Assembly (NCBI RefSeq): GCF_900142625.1
Contig: NZ_FRBN01000004.1
Coordinates: 1-64,000, forward strand
Direction: 5' to 3'
Length of the DNA: 64,000 nucleotides
Source of the DNA: Roseovarius marisflavi
Lineage (GTDB): Bacteria > Pseudomonadota > Alphaproteobacteria > Rhodobacterales > Rhodobacteraceae
Shown here in pieces: positions 43,152-51,455 of this stretch. Every line of letters begins with the position of its first letter. Position 1 is the stretch's first letter. The notes under the pieces were generated by a model that was not told the DNA's origin, did no database searches, and worked only from the letters and a program-made list of their open reading frames with translations. The position numbers and the translations under genes are program-made.

Positions 43152-43621
43152 TCGCCACCGGCCCCCTTTCCGGCCTTCGGGTGCTTGATCTCACCCATGT
43201 GCTGGCCGGGCCCTATGCCACCGGGCAACTGGCCCTGATGGGCGCCGAGGTGATCCGCGTCGAGCGCCCCGACAGCGACGATTTCGTCCGCACCCACGGC
43301 GGCACGCCGGACATGCGCGCAAAAGGTCTTGGCGCGTCCTTTCTCAGCCAGAACAGCGGCAAGAAATCCGTGGTGCTTGATCTCAAATCCGACACCGGGC
43401 GCGCCACTTTCCTCGATCTCGCCGCCACCGCCGATATCGTGACCGAAAACTTTCGCCCCGGCGTGACCGAGCGCCTTGGAGTCGATTACGACAGCCTGCG
43501 CGCGCCCGCGCTGCCGTTTCGCGCGCCTTGGGCGCCGCGCACCCTTGCCCCGGCTCCGACATGCGGGCGCGACACGTCCGAGATCCTCGCCACCCTTACC
43601 CCACAGGAGGCCCCCCGATGA
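43148..43621 (+). pseudogene. Class III (CaiB/BaiF) CoA-transferase with internal deletion
   Basis: A 157-residue product against the usual 380-400. Residues 1-117 are a perfect family N-terminus (LSGLRVLDLTHVLAGPYATG, EVIRVERPDSDDF, NSGKKSVVLDLKSDTGR, VTENFRPGVTERLGVDY). The sequence then jumps, in frame, to the family C-terminus (APAPTCGRDTSEILATL). About 230 residues, including the catalytic aspartate, are gone. It remains translationally coupled to both fumarase-like subunits by ATGA overlaps. It is unlikely to be active. Confidence 0.75.
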
Positions 43622-44286
43622 AAGTGCGCGAAGTCCGCCTGAGCACCACCCCGACGCCAGAGGCCATCGCCGATCTGCGGCTTGGCGATATCGTCTATCT
43701 CGACGGGCTGCTCTATACGGCGCGCGAGGGCGTCTACATGCGCGCGCTCGAAGAACAGGCGAATATCCCGATGGAATTGCCAAGCCAGAGCGCCGCCAAT
43801 TTCCATTGCTCCCCCGCCGCCGCCATTCGCGAGGACGGTAGTTTTGACATGGGCGCGGTGACCGCCACCGCCTCGTTCCGCTTCGCCAAATGGCTGCCGG
43901 AATGGATCGCCAAGACCGGCGCGAAACTGATCATCGGCAAGGGCGGCATGTCGTCCAGGGACTACAAGGAATACTTCGTGCCCAACGGCGCGGTCTACCT
44001 CTCGACCGTCGGCTATGGCACCGGCGCTTTGCTGGGCCGCGGCATCGAAAAGGTCGAGGCCGTGCATTGGCAAGACGAGCTTGGTTTGGCCCAGGCCATG
44101 TGGGTGATCCGCTGCAACCGCATGGGGCCCTTCATCGTCGCCTCGGACATGGAGGGCAACTGCCTGTTCGAGCGCGAAAACGCCAAGATCGTGCAAAATC
44201 TCGACCGGGTGTACGAGGGCACCCGCCCGGCGGTACTCAAGCGCTATGGCGAAACCGATGACCGCTCCGACGAAGTTATCGGCTAA
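43618..44286 (+). CDS. Class I fumarase-like hydro-lyase, beta subunit
   Basis: A 222-residue subunit equivalent to the C-terminal half of class I fumarase/TtdB: YLDGLLYTAREGVYMRALEE, ASFRFAKWLPEWIAKTG, LIIGKGGMSSRDYKEYFVPN and VHWQDELGLAQAMWV. It forms the (alpha beta)2-type enzyme with the 42195 product and starts inside the stop of the deleted CoA-transferase. Last gene of the operon. Confidence 0.88.
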   Translation: MKVREVRLSTTPTPEAIADLRLGDIVYLDGLLYTAREGVYMRALEEQANIPMELPSQSAANFHCSPAAAIREDGSFDMGAVTATASFRFAKWLPEWIAKTGAKLIIGKGGMSSRDYKEYFVPNGAVYLSTVGYGTGALLGRGIEKVEAVHWQDELGLAQAMWVIRCNRMGPFIVASDMEGNCLFERENAKIVQNLDRVYEGTRPAVLKRYGETDDRSDEVIG

Positions 44287-44782
44287 CCCCGCGAGACGGC
44301 CCGTCAGGGCTGGCGGGCCACCCCGCTCACCCTATCGCGCCGCATTTCAGTCCTGCCAATGCACCGCCTCGACCTGTTCGCAAGCCGCCGGATACCTTCT
44401 TGGTGTGCTTGATAATGTAAGCTCAGCCGCTTTGGATGATGGTGAGTTCGACGAAAGGGACTATATCCTGACCGACGGCGTTTCCTATAACATCGGCAAA
44501 ATTCAGGAACCGACCAACAGCGGCCGTTTACGCTCGGGGATGGAACCAATCTGAGCTTTGATCCCTCGTTGCGTCGAGGCGTGTCAATTACGCAACCCAA
44601 TCAGGTCTGGTGCCGCTTGGCATCCCGGTTTGGTCTGACCCAAACAGCGACCGACCTGACAGGTGTCTTTCCCTGGACCTGTCGACTGCCCGGGAACGCC
44701 TTGCGAAAAGGCTTGATCGCGGCGCACAACTGCACGATGCTAGACGTATCCGCATTCCACTTAGAGTAACGTCAGTTTAGGA
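44287..44782. other. Intergenic stretch after the fumarase-like operon
   Basis: No gene is recognised. A frame around 44400-44550 reads YLLGVLDNVSSAALDDGEFD then ERDYILTDGVSYNIGKI, protein-like but without a start, a ribosome site or a known family; it may be a gene remnant. Confidence 0.35.
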
Positions 44783-45307
44783 ATGGGAAAGCCAATGATC
44801 AGGAATTCATTTATCGCGGCGGGGCTGTTGACTGTGATGTTTGGCGGGATCGCTGATGCGGCGACGTTTAACCTTGAGTATACGTTGGGATCCGGCGATG
44901 TTGTGACCGCCACAGTCCAAGGGGCTGTGAATTCAGGCGATGCCAATCTGGTGAACGTGGCGTCGGTAAGCGATGCGGCGTTCAACGGTTTATCTTTTGG
45001 GCCGCTGGGATTTTCGGCGTCGACACTCGGTGCCGCAGATGGAAGCGGAATCCTGAGCTTTGATGGGTTGGCGACAGAGTTCCTTGCCTGCGACAGCAGC
45101 GCTTGCAGTGAGGGTTTTCTGATCTCCGTTGCCGATACATTCGGTGCGCCAGTGTACATCAGCTCGACTTTCTTTTCAGGGGCTTTTGAAGAATTCGACT
45201 CTGCCCGCTACTCGCTTTCGGCGGTGCCGCTGCCAGCGGCGATGCCTTTGTTGCTGGCGGCACTTGGCGGTCTGGGTTTCATTGCCCGCCGTCGCAAGGC
45301 CGCCTGA
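44783..45307 (+). CDS. VPLPA-CTERM sorting-domain protein
   Basis: A 174-residue exported protein (ATG 44783 or 44795). An N-terminal signal (ending AIADA-AT) precedes a beta-rich body and a C-terminal sorting signal SAVPLPAAMPLLLAALGGLG followed by ARRRKAA: a PLPA motif, a hydrophobic helix and basic tail. VPLPA-CTERM proteins are thought to be recognised by an exosortase-type system and displayed at the envelope or in exopolysaccharide. The body has no known domain. A strong terminator follows. No exosortase gene is in the window. Confidence 0.88.
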   Translation: MGKPMIRNSFIAAGLLTVMFGGIADAATFNLEYTLGSGDVVTATVQGAVNSGDANLVNVASVSDAAFNGLSFGPLGFSASTLGAADGSGILSFDGLATEFLACDSSACSEGFLISVADTFGAPVYISSTFFSGAFEEFDSARYSLSAVPLPAAMPLLLAALGGLGFIARRRKAA

Positions 45308-45335
45308 CACAGCACCGCTCGTTAAAAGTAACATG

Positions 45336-45362
45336 CGGGCGGCTTCGGTCGCCCGTTTTTGT
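45336..45362 (+). terminator. Terminator after the VPLPA-CTERM gene
   Basis: CGGGCG and CGCCCG arms around GCTTCGGT, followed by five Ts, G and three Ts. Confidence 0.85.
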
Positions 45363-45397
45363 TTGCATCCTCAAGATCTGCAGCCTATCTAAAAGGA

Positions 45398-45763
45398 ATG
45401 ATGAATTTGCGGACCATATTTCAAACCTTCCTGCTGAGCCTGATCATGGCGATGGCGGCGAATGGTATGGCGATGGCCTCAAATAGCGTGATGCATCAAG
45501 GTCAATGCGCGCATGCGGCATCAGATGCGACACAAACCGCGCCGATGGTCATGGATCACACACACCAAACCGCGACGAGCGGCGAAACGGCATCTGATCA
45601 TGACCACGAGACCTGCATGATGCATGCCTGCTCGGCTGTGGCCTATGAGTCGCACGGGGCTTTTGCGATCTCTGTTTTGCTTTCTGCGGCAATCGCGTCG
45701 AACGAGAAAGAGCTTGTGGCGCTTGAGCGCGCCGATAGCCTTTTGAGGCCTCCAAATACCTGA
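45398..45763 (+). CDS. Exported His/Met-rich hypothetical protein
   Basis: A 121-residue protein from ATG 45398 (or 45401; AAAAGGA is upstream). A signal peptide ends near AMAS. The mature part is rich in His, Met and Cys (MDHTHQTATSGETASDHDHE followed by TCMMHACS), resembling periplasmic copper-handling proteins. It precedes the copper operon and may bind Cu(I). No named family is recognised. Confidence 0.6.
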   Translation: MMNLRTIFQTFLLSLIMAMAANGMAMASNSVMHQGQCAHAASDATQTAPMVMDHTHQTATSGETASDHDHETCMMHACSAVAYESHGAFAISVLLSAAIASNEKELVALERADSLLRPPNT

Positions 45764-45847
45764 TCTCCGGCTGTGCCGGATCTGAATGAGCGGGACGCAC
45801 GGTTGACGTGATTGTCCTGCATTGCGTTCTATCGATCAGGAAAAATC

Positions 45848-46081
45848 ATGAAATTTTATATTGTTCTGGGCTTTCCCATAGCCCTTGCGGCCTGTGGCGC
45901 GGTGACCGAGCCGCAAGCGCCAACCCGATTGGCAGCCGCCGCCACCCCTGAGGCCACCCATAGCCATGCCAGCTCGCCTTCGCTGCTGACCGGCTATGCA
46001 GCGCGCGCCATCAAAGGGCCCGCCTCCTGGCGCGAACTGAATGAGCGGCAATCGCCCGATCACAAGGGGGCTCACGAATGA
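45848..46081 (+). CDS. Small lipoprotein of the copper-efflux operon
   Basis: A 77-residue protein from ATG 45848 (AGGAAAAATC upstream). Lipobox ALAAC (Cys16) in a short signal; mature part APTRLAAAATPEATHSHASS and a C-terminal SWRELNERQSP. It overlaps the TolC-family gene by four bases, so it belongs to the export system; similar short proteins with a PxSWxxLN motif accompany such operons. Function unknown. Confidence 0.6.
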   Translation: MKFYIVLGFPIALAACGAVTEPQAPTRLAAAATPEATHSHASSPSLLTGYAARAIKGPASWRELNERQSPDHKGAHE

Positions 46082-47550
46082 GAGTATCCCGCAAATCAGG
46101 GCTGGCGCTGTCCGTGGCCCTGCTGATCTCGGCCTGTACCTCGCCACAGCAGGTGGCAAAGTTTGCCGATCCAAAAGCCGCGTTTGCACCGGTTTCCGAC
46201 AGTGGGCGCAAGGTCTTGGGCAAGGACACCGCCCTTTTGATGGATGTCCCCGCGATCGAGGCCAATGCCAAGCGCGTGCATGCCATGGTTCAGGGCAAGA
46301 CGCTTGACGCGGATACCGCCGTGCAAGTGGCGCTCTTGAACAATCGCGGCCTTCAGGCGGCCTATGCGCAGCTGGGCGTGTCCTCGGCCGAGGCCTGGCA
46401 ATCCGTCATGATGCCCAATCCGGTGGTTTCCATCGGGGTACTTGGGATCAATGCTGACGGGGTCGGGGCGTTCCGCTCCATCGAGGGGGTGATTGCCAAC
46501 AACCTGCTGGCGGCGTTCACACAAGAGGGCCGCAGCCACGCGGCGGATGTCAAATTTCGTCAGGCACAGCTTACTGCGGTCGAGAAGACCCTGAGCGTTG
46601 CGGTCGATACCCGGCGCGCCTGGGTCGATGCCGTGGCCGCCTTCGAGGCCGCCGGGTTGATCCGCGAGGCCCAGGGAACCGCCGATGCCGCGTCGGAACT
46701 GGCGGCACGGCTTGGCGATACCGGCTATCTCAACAAGGCCGATCAGGCGCGCGAACATGCGTTCTACGCCGAGCTGACCGGCCAGCGGGCACAGGCCAAA
46801 CTTGCCGCCACGCTGGCGAAAGAGGCGTTGACCCGGCAAATGGGTCTTTGGGGGCAGGACGTGACTTATTTCGTGCCCAATGCCCTGCCACGCCTGCCCG
46901 GACAGGTGAAAAGCCGCCCGCATATCGAGCGCGATGCGCTCAAGTCGCGGGTCGACCTGGCGATTGCGCGGCTTGATCTGGACAGCATGGCAAAAGCGCG
47001 CGGAATGACCGAAGCGACGCGATACGTCACCGATCTGGAACTGGTGGTCGGGGCCGAACTGGAACGCGAGAATGACGGCGGCGGCATCGAAACGAAGACC
47101 ACGCCACAGGTCGAGCTTGATTTCGCGATCCCGATTTTCGACAGCGGCAAGGCGCGCCTGAAACGGGCCGAAGCGGCCTATATGCTGGCGGCGCATCAGC
47201 TCGCCGAACGGGCGGTGAATGTGCGCTCCGAGGCGCGCGCGGCCCATGCGTCTTACCTCGGAACGCACCAGATCGCGCGTCACTATCGCAATGCGGTTCT
47301 GCCGCTGCGCCAGACCATCGAGGAAGAGGCGCTGCTGTCTTACAACGGCATGATCACCAACACATTCGAGCTTTTGGCAGACACCCGCGCGCGGTTGAAT
47401 TCCAACCTGACCGAGGCGAGTGCACGACGCGACTTCTGGCAGGCCGAGGCCAATCTTGTGGCCGCAGTGCATGGCGGCGGTGGCGGTGGCGCGGGCAGCG
47501 GTGGTGATACTCAGGCATCGGTGGCCGGTGACGGCTCCGGCGGGCATTGA
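46078..47550 (+). CDS. TolC family outer-membrane efflux lipoprotein
   Basis: A 490-residue protein with a lipoprotein signal (LISAC, Cys about 20) like CusC-type factors. Two outer-membrane efflux repeats are expected: VQVALLNNRGLQAAYAQLGV (first) and ALKSRVDLAIARLDLDSMAK (second), with coiled-coil helices between. A glycine-rich C-terminal tail (GGGGGGAGSGGDTQASV) is unusual. No inner-membrane pump or adaptor is adjacent. It likely exports copper or another substrate with a pump encoded elsewhere. Confidence 0.82.
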   Translation: MRVSRKSGLALSVALLISACTSPQQVAKFADPKAAFAPVSDSGRKVLGKDTALLMDVPAIEANAKRVHAMVQGKTLDADTAVQVALLNNRGLQAAYAQLGVSSAEAWQSVMMPNPVVSIGVLGINADGVGAFRSIEGVIANNLLAAFTQEGRSHAADVKFRQAQLTAVEKTLSVAVDTRRAWVDAVAAFEAAGLIREAQGTADAASELAARLGDTGYLNKADQAREHAFYAELTGQRAQAKLAATLAKEALTRQMGLWGQDVTYFVPNALPRLPGQVKSRPHIERDALKSRVDLAIARLDLDSMAKARGMTEATRYVTDLELVVGAELERENDGGGIETKTTPQVELDFAIPIFDSGKARLKRAEAAYMLAAHQLAERAVNVRSEARAAHASYLGTHQIARHYRNAVLPLRQTIEEEALLSYNGMITNTFELLADTRARLNSNLTEASARRDFWQAEANLVAAVHGGGGGGAGSGGDTQASVAGDGSGGH

Positions 47551-47563
47551 AAAGGAACATAAG

Positions 47564-48919
47564 ATGATGAACAGACGTCAACTTCTCACTGCCGGCGCGG
47601 GCCTGATGGCCACCGGTGCAATGGCAAAATCCCAAAATATGGGCCTCCCCGAGGCGGCGGTGATGGACAATGCCTCCACGCAAGCCCCGCTCAGGCCCAA
47701 TTCCGGTCCCGACTATAACCCGGTGGTCACGCTCAATGGCTGGACGCTGCCCTATCGCATGAACGGCAACGTCAAGGAATTCCATCTGGTCGCCGAGCCG
47801 GTGGAACGCGAGCTTGCCGATGGCATGACCGCCTATCTCTGGGGCTATAATGGCCAATCCACCGGCCCCACGATCGAGGCGGTCGAGGGCGACAGGGTAC
47901 GCATTTTCGTCACCAACAAGCTGCCGGAACATACCACGGTGCATTGGCACGGCCTCATCCTGCCCTCGGGCATGGATGGCGTCGGCGGGCTTAGTCATCC
48001 CGGCATTCCGCCCGGCAAAACCTTTGTCTACGAGTTCGATCTCGTGAAATCGGGCACCTTCATGTATCACCCGCATGCCGATGAAATGGTGCAGATGGCA
48101 ATGGGGATGATGGGCATGTTCATCGTCCACCCCAAAGACCCGACCTTCATGCCGGTGGATCGCGATTTCTGCATCATGCTCAACGCCTTCGACATTGATC
48201 CGGGCACCTATATTCCGCGTGTGATGACGATGACCGAGTTCAATCTCTGGACCTGGAACAGCCGGGTCTTTCCCGATATCGACCCGCTGGTGGTGGGCCT
48301 TGGCGACCGGGTGCGCGTGCGCGTCGGAAATCTGACCATGACAAATCACCCGATCCACATGCATGGCTATGACTTCGAGGTGACCTGCACCGATGGTGGC
48401 TGGGTTCCGCCCGAGGCGCGTTGGCCCGAGGTGTCGATCGACATTCCCGTCGGCGCGATGCGCGCCTACGAGTTTGACGCGGTTCATCCCGGCGATTGGG
48501 CGATCCACTGTCACAAGTCACATCACACGATGAACGCCATGGGCCATGACGTGCCCAATTTCATCGGGGCAGACAAACGCGCGCTCACAAACATGATCCG
48601 CAAACATCAGCCGGAGTATATGCCGATGGGCACTGCGGGCATGGCGGATATGGCTGTAATGTCTATGGAAATCCCCGACAATACCGTGCCGATGATGACC
48701 GGCTGGGGTCCGCATGGGCCGATTGAAATGGGCGGCATGTTTTCGGTCGTGAAGGTGCGTGATGGCATCGAGGCGAACGATTACTCCGATCCCGGCTGGT
48801 ACGAGAACCCGCCCGGCACCGAGGCCTATGAATGGACCGGCGAGTTGCCGGAATTCACCTCTAATGAAAAAGCTCAAACCATCCTGACACCCCGCCCGGA
48901 CACGGCGCGGAAATCCTGA
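47564..48919 (+). CDS. Multicopper oxidase
   Basis: A 451-residue periplasmic oxidase (ATG 47564 or 47567). A Tat-like signal begins NRRQLLTAGAGLMATGAMA. Copper ligands: HWHGLILP, YHPHADEM, NHPIHMHGYDF and IHCHKSHHTMNAMGH (the HCHxxxH type-1/3 signature). A Met-rich C-terminal region (MPMGTAGMADMAVMSMEIP) resembles copper-tolerance oxidases that oxidise Cu(I) to the less toxic Cu(II). It lies between the TolC gene and the cupredoxin. Confidence 0.92.
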   Translation: MMNRRQLLTAGAGLMATGAMAKSQNMGLPEAAVMDNASTQAPLRPNSGPDYNPVVTLNGWTLPYRMNGNVKEFHLVAEPVERELADGMTAYLWGYNGQSTGPTIEAVEGDRVRIFVTNKLPEHTTVHWHGLILPSGMDGVGGLSHPGIPPGKTFVYEFDLVKSGTFMYHPHADEMVQMAMGMMGMFIVHPKDPTFMPVDRDFCIMLNAFDIDPGTYIPRVMTMTEFNLWTWNSRVFPDIDPLVVGLGDRVRVRVGNLTMTNHPIHMHGYDFEVTCTDGGWVPPEARWPEVSIDIPVGAMRAYEFDAVHPGDWAIHCHKSHHTMNAMGHDVPNFIGADKRALTNMIRKHQPEYMPMGTAGMADMAVMSMEIPDNTVPMMTGWGPHGPIEMGGMFSVVKVRDGIEANDYSDPGWYENPPGTEAYEWTGELPEFTSNEKAQTILTPRPDTARKS

Positions 48920-48936
48920 ATCAACGGAGAGACACA

Positions 48937-49476
48937 ATGAGAAAACTTATCCTGACGACAAGCATCCTGGCAGTATCGGCAAGTCTGGCATTCGCCGCCG
49001 GAACCCATGGTGGCGGCCACGGCCACGACGCAGGTCATATGAAAACGCAAGACGGTCACGGCCATGGCGCGGGTCATATGGACATGATGCAGATCGGCAT
49101 GACGGGCGACACGACGAAAATTGATCGCATCGTCACGGTTACCATGATGGAAACCGCCGATGGCGATATGCTTTTTGAACCGCGCGACCTGATGTTTGCC
49201 GAAGGCGAGACCGTTCATTTCAAGATCACCAATGCCGGTGAGATCGACCATGAGTTTGTCATGGATACCTTCGCCAATAACGAAAAGCACCGTGCGCTGA
49301 TGATGAAGTTCCCCGAGATGGAACATGATGATCCCAATTCGGTGCGCCTGGCTCCCGGCGAAAACGGCGAGATCATCTGGACCTTCGCTAATGCAGGCGA
49401 ATTCAACTTTGCCTGCCTGATACCGGGCCACATGGAAATGGGCATGCATGGCCCGCTCAATGTGACGTCTAATTGA
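48937..49476 (+). CDS. Cupredoxin-domain copper protein
   Basis: A 179-residue exported protein. A signal ends at FAA; a His/Gly/Met-rich linker (about 20-60, GGGHGHDAGHMKTQ) leads to a plastocyanin/azurin-like domain with type-1 ligands His (EIDHEFVMD) and Cys-His-Met (ACLIPGHMEMGM). It would bind one copper and pass electrons or copper to the oxidase or cytochrome nearby. It is 17 bases after the oxidase gene, in one operon. Confidence 0.9.
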   Translation: MRKLILTTSILAVSASLAFAAGTHGGGHGHDAGHMKTQDGHGHGAGHMDMMQIGMTGDTTKIDRIVTVTMMETADGDMLFEPRDLMFAEGETVHFKITNAGEIDHEFVMDTFANNEKHRALMMKFPEMEHDDPNSVRLAPGENGEIIWTFANAGEFNFACLIPGHMEMGMHGPLNVTSN

Positions 49477-49500
49477 CCCCATAACCCGAAAGGAAACGCT

Positions 49501-49782
49501 ATGAACCTCATCAAATCCACCCTTCTGGGCTTTGCGATCACAACCGCAACCGGTGCCTTCGCAGAGCCGGTCTTTACCAAGGGCGTCGTCAAGAAAGTGG
49601 CCCCTGATGCGGGCAAGGTCACCATAATTCACGAAGAGCTGGTCAATCTGGACATGCCCGCGATGACCATGGTCTTTCGCGTCGCCGACGAGGCCATGTT
49701 CGAACAGCTTGAACCCGGCGACGATATCGAATTCGTCGCGGACCGGGTGAATGGAAAGCTGACCGTCACCGACCTGAAATAG
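49501..49782 (+). CDS. CusF-like periplasmic copper-binding protein
   Basis: A 93-residue exported protein with the CusF beta-barrel: KKVAPDAGKVTIIHEELVNL, then DMPAMTMVFRV. The Cu(I) ligands His44, Met55 and Met57 match CusF His/Met/Met, but the cation-pi tryptophan of CusF is Met52 here, which would alter copper protection. It probably ferries Cu(I) to the efflux system. A GAAAGGAAAC ribosome site precedes the ATG. Confidence 0.85.
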   Translation: MNLIKSTLLGFAITTATGAFAEPVFTKGVVKKVAPDAGKVTIIHEELVNLDMPAMTMVFRVADEAMFEQLEPGDDIEFVADRVNGKLTVTDLK

Positions 49783-49890
49783 GCAACAGCTTTTGGGCGC
49801 AGGATGAATGTGCGCCCAAACCGCCACCCGGATGGGCGATGCCACCGCAATTACCCGGCCATCTAATCAACGCAGAAAGAGGATTTCCAT

Positions 49891-50316
49891 ATGCGAAAAC
49901 CCATCATTTTCATCGGAGTTGTTGCTGTCGGTATTGCGGCCTATTTCCTTGCTCAGCCCCCAAAACCGACGCCTGCGCCAGCCGCAGGTCAAGCCGGTGC
50001 AATCGCGTCGGTACGGCTGCCGGAAACACTATCGCCGGATGCATCAATTGGAAAAACCGCATATCAGGCGAAATGCGCAAACTGCCACGGAGACAACGCG
50101 GCCGGAAAGCACGGTGTCGGCCCACCTTTGGTTCATAAAGTCTATGAGCCGTCCCATCATGGCGATGAGGCCTTTCAACGCGCAGCCGCACTTGGCGTGC
50201 GTGGCCATCATTGGCCTTTTGGGGATATGCCCCCGATCAAGGGTGTAACCCGCGCCGATGTTACAATGATCGTCGCCTATGTTCGGGACTTGCAGCGTTT
50301 TAACGGTATCAACTGA
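49891..50316 (+). CDS. Membrane-anchored cytochrome c
   Basis: A 141-residue monohaem cytochrome with an uncleaved-looking N-terminal helix (IIFIGVVAVGIAAYFLAQ), a linker rich in Pro/Ala, CANCHG haem attachment (about 66-71) and a distal Met in GDMPPIKG. It probably accepts electrons from the oxidase or cupredoxin system. Last clear gene of the copper operon. Confidence 0.87.
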   Translation: MRKPIIFIGVVAVGIAAYFLAQPPKPTPAPAAGQAGAIASVRLPETLSPDASIGKTAYQAKCANCHGDNAAGKHGVGPPLVHKVYEPSHHGDEAFQRAAALGVRGHHWPFGDMPPIKGVTRADVTMIVAYVRDLQRFNGIN

Positions 50317-50706
50317 TAAGGATCGGCTCCGGCTGAGTGCAAAACAGGGCGGTAAGGACGTTGTCCCATTCGCACAGGTGAGATAGCGGCCCTCCGCTGC
50401 GTAGGGTATGAACCGAGAAGATGCGGATAAAGCGCCATGTCGCTGCGGCTTCGCCAACGGCTTTTAAGGTCTCAATTATTCAATTTGTTCAAAACCAAAG
50501 AGACACGCCAAGGGCTTTGAATATAAATCAAGCGCTTGCACCGCGATAGTTTGCCAGTGTTCCAGCCAAAAGCAGCCGAGACAGAGGCGGCAATAAACGG
50601 CGCCATTCCGAACAGCGGCGACGAAGCCGGTGGATGAGGGGGATTCCGGCATAGAGGGCGGACAGCATGACAAGCTGCAAAATGATCAGCCTGGACAGGG
50701 CCGCGA
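50317..50706. other. Intergenic stretch before the TetR remnant
   Basis: No gene supported. A minus-strand open frame around 50530-50750 (LSRLIILQLVMLSALYAGIP) is hydrophobic but has no start context; it may be a small remnant. Confidence 0.35.
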
Positions 50707-51213
50707 TTGCAGGGCATCGCGAAACAGGCGCGTGCATCAAATGAAACACTGTACAACTGGTACGGGGACAAGCAGGGCCTGTTCAAGGCTCTGGTCACCC
50801 GCAACGCCGCCGAAGTCAAAACCCTGCTTGAGGCGGGACTGGCCGCAGATCGCGATGCACTGTCGATCCTTGGCCTGCTCGGCCCAAGACTGCTCGCCCT
50901 ATTGCTGGGCAACCGCGCAATTGCGCTGAACCGTGCTGCCGCAGCAGACCCAAGTGGGGCACTCGGGAGGACTTTGTCGCAGGCAGGGCGCGAATCCATT
51001 TTGCCGTTGTTGATGGAGGTGCTCGAGGCTGCCAGGCACAAGGGCCAGCTGACATTCGACACGACAGAAACAGCGGTGGGTCTCTACCTCGATCTCTTGC
51101 TCGGGGATTTGCAAATCAGGCGCGTGATCGGACGCCAGCCACCGCCCACAGCCGAGTTTTTCGTCGCTCGCTCCGAAAGGGCAATGAAACTCTTGCGGCA
51201 CGTCCTGTCGTGA
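50707..51213 (+). pseudogene. TetR/AcrR family regulator, N-terminus lost
   Basis: The frame from 50707 (TTG) opens inside the HTH: GIAKQARASNETLYNWYGDK, then QGLFKALVTRNAAEV, and continues as a normal TetR ligand-binding domain (LLGNRAIALNRAAAADPSGA, ending AMKLLRHVL). The first helices of the DNA-binding domain, about 30 residues, are absent and no upstream sequence supplies them. It probably no longer binds DNA. It adjoins the copper operon, which it may once have regulated. Confidence 0.6.
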
Positions 51214-51455
51214 CCATGCAGCCAAAACGTGACGCACCGTATTGATCGCGCGACTGAACTGAAACCAGCAGAGGGCTTGCCTGCCAAAACACCAGCCAGG
51301 CTGGCAGAAGTGTTGAGCAATGTCCGGGCAAAGGCGGAAATGGCTGGATGGGATCAGGCCTGGCCGAAACGGTGTTGTCGCGTTAACTGTGCGAAAAACG
51401 CGGAAAGGCATCCTTATCAAGGGTCTTGTGGCTCACGCAGATCGATATTCGGCAC

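Noticed and set aside
44246-44554. 102-codon frame after the fumarase-like beta gene
   Set aside because: Starts inside the preceding gene in another frame and matches no family; kept only as a possible remnant.
50472-51062. 196-codon frame on the - strand near the TetR remnant
   Set aside because: It is antisense to the recognisable TetR ligand-binding domain and lacks any family pattern.
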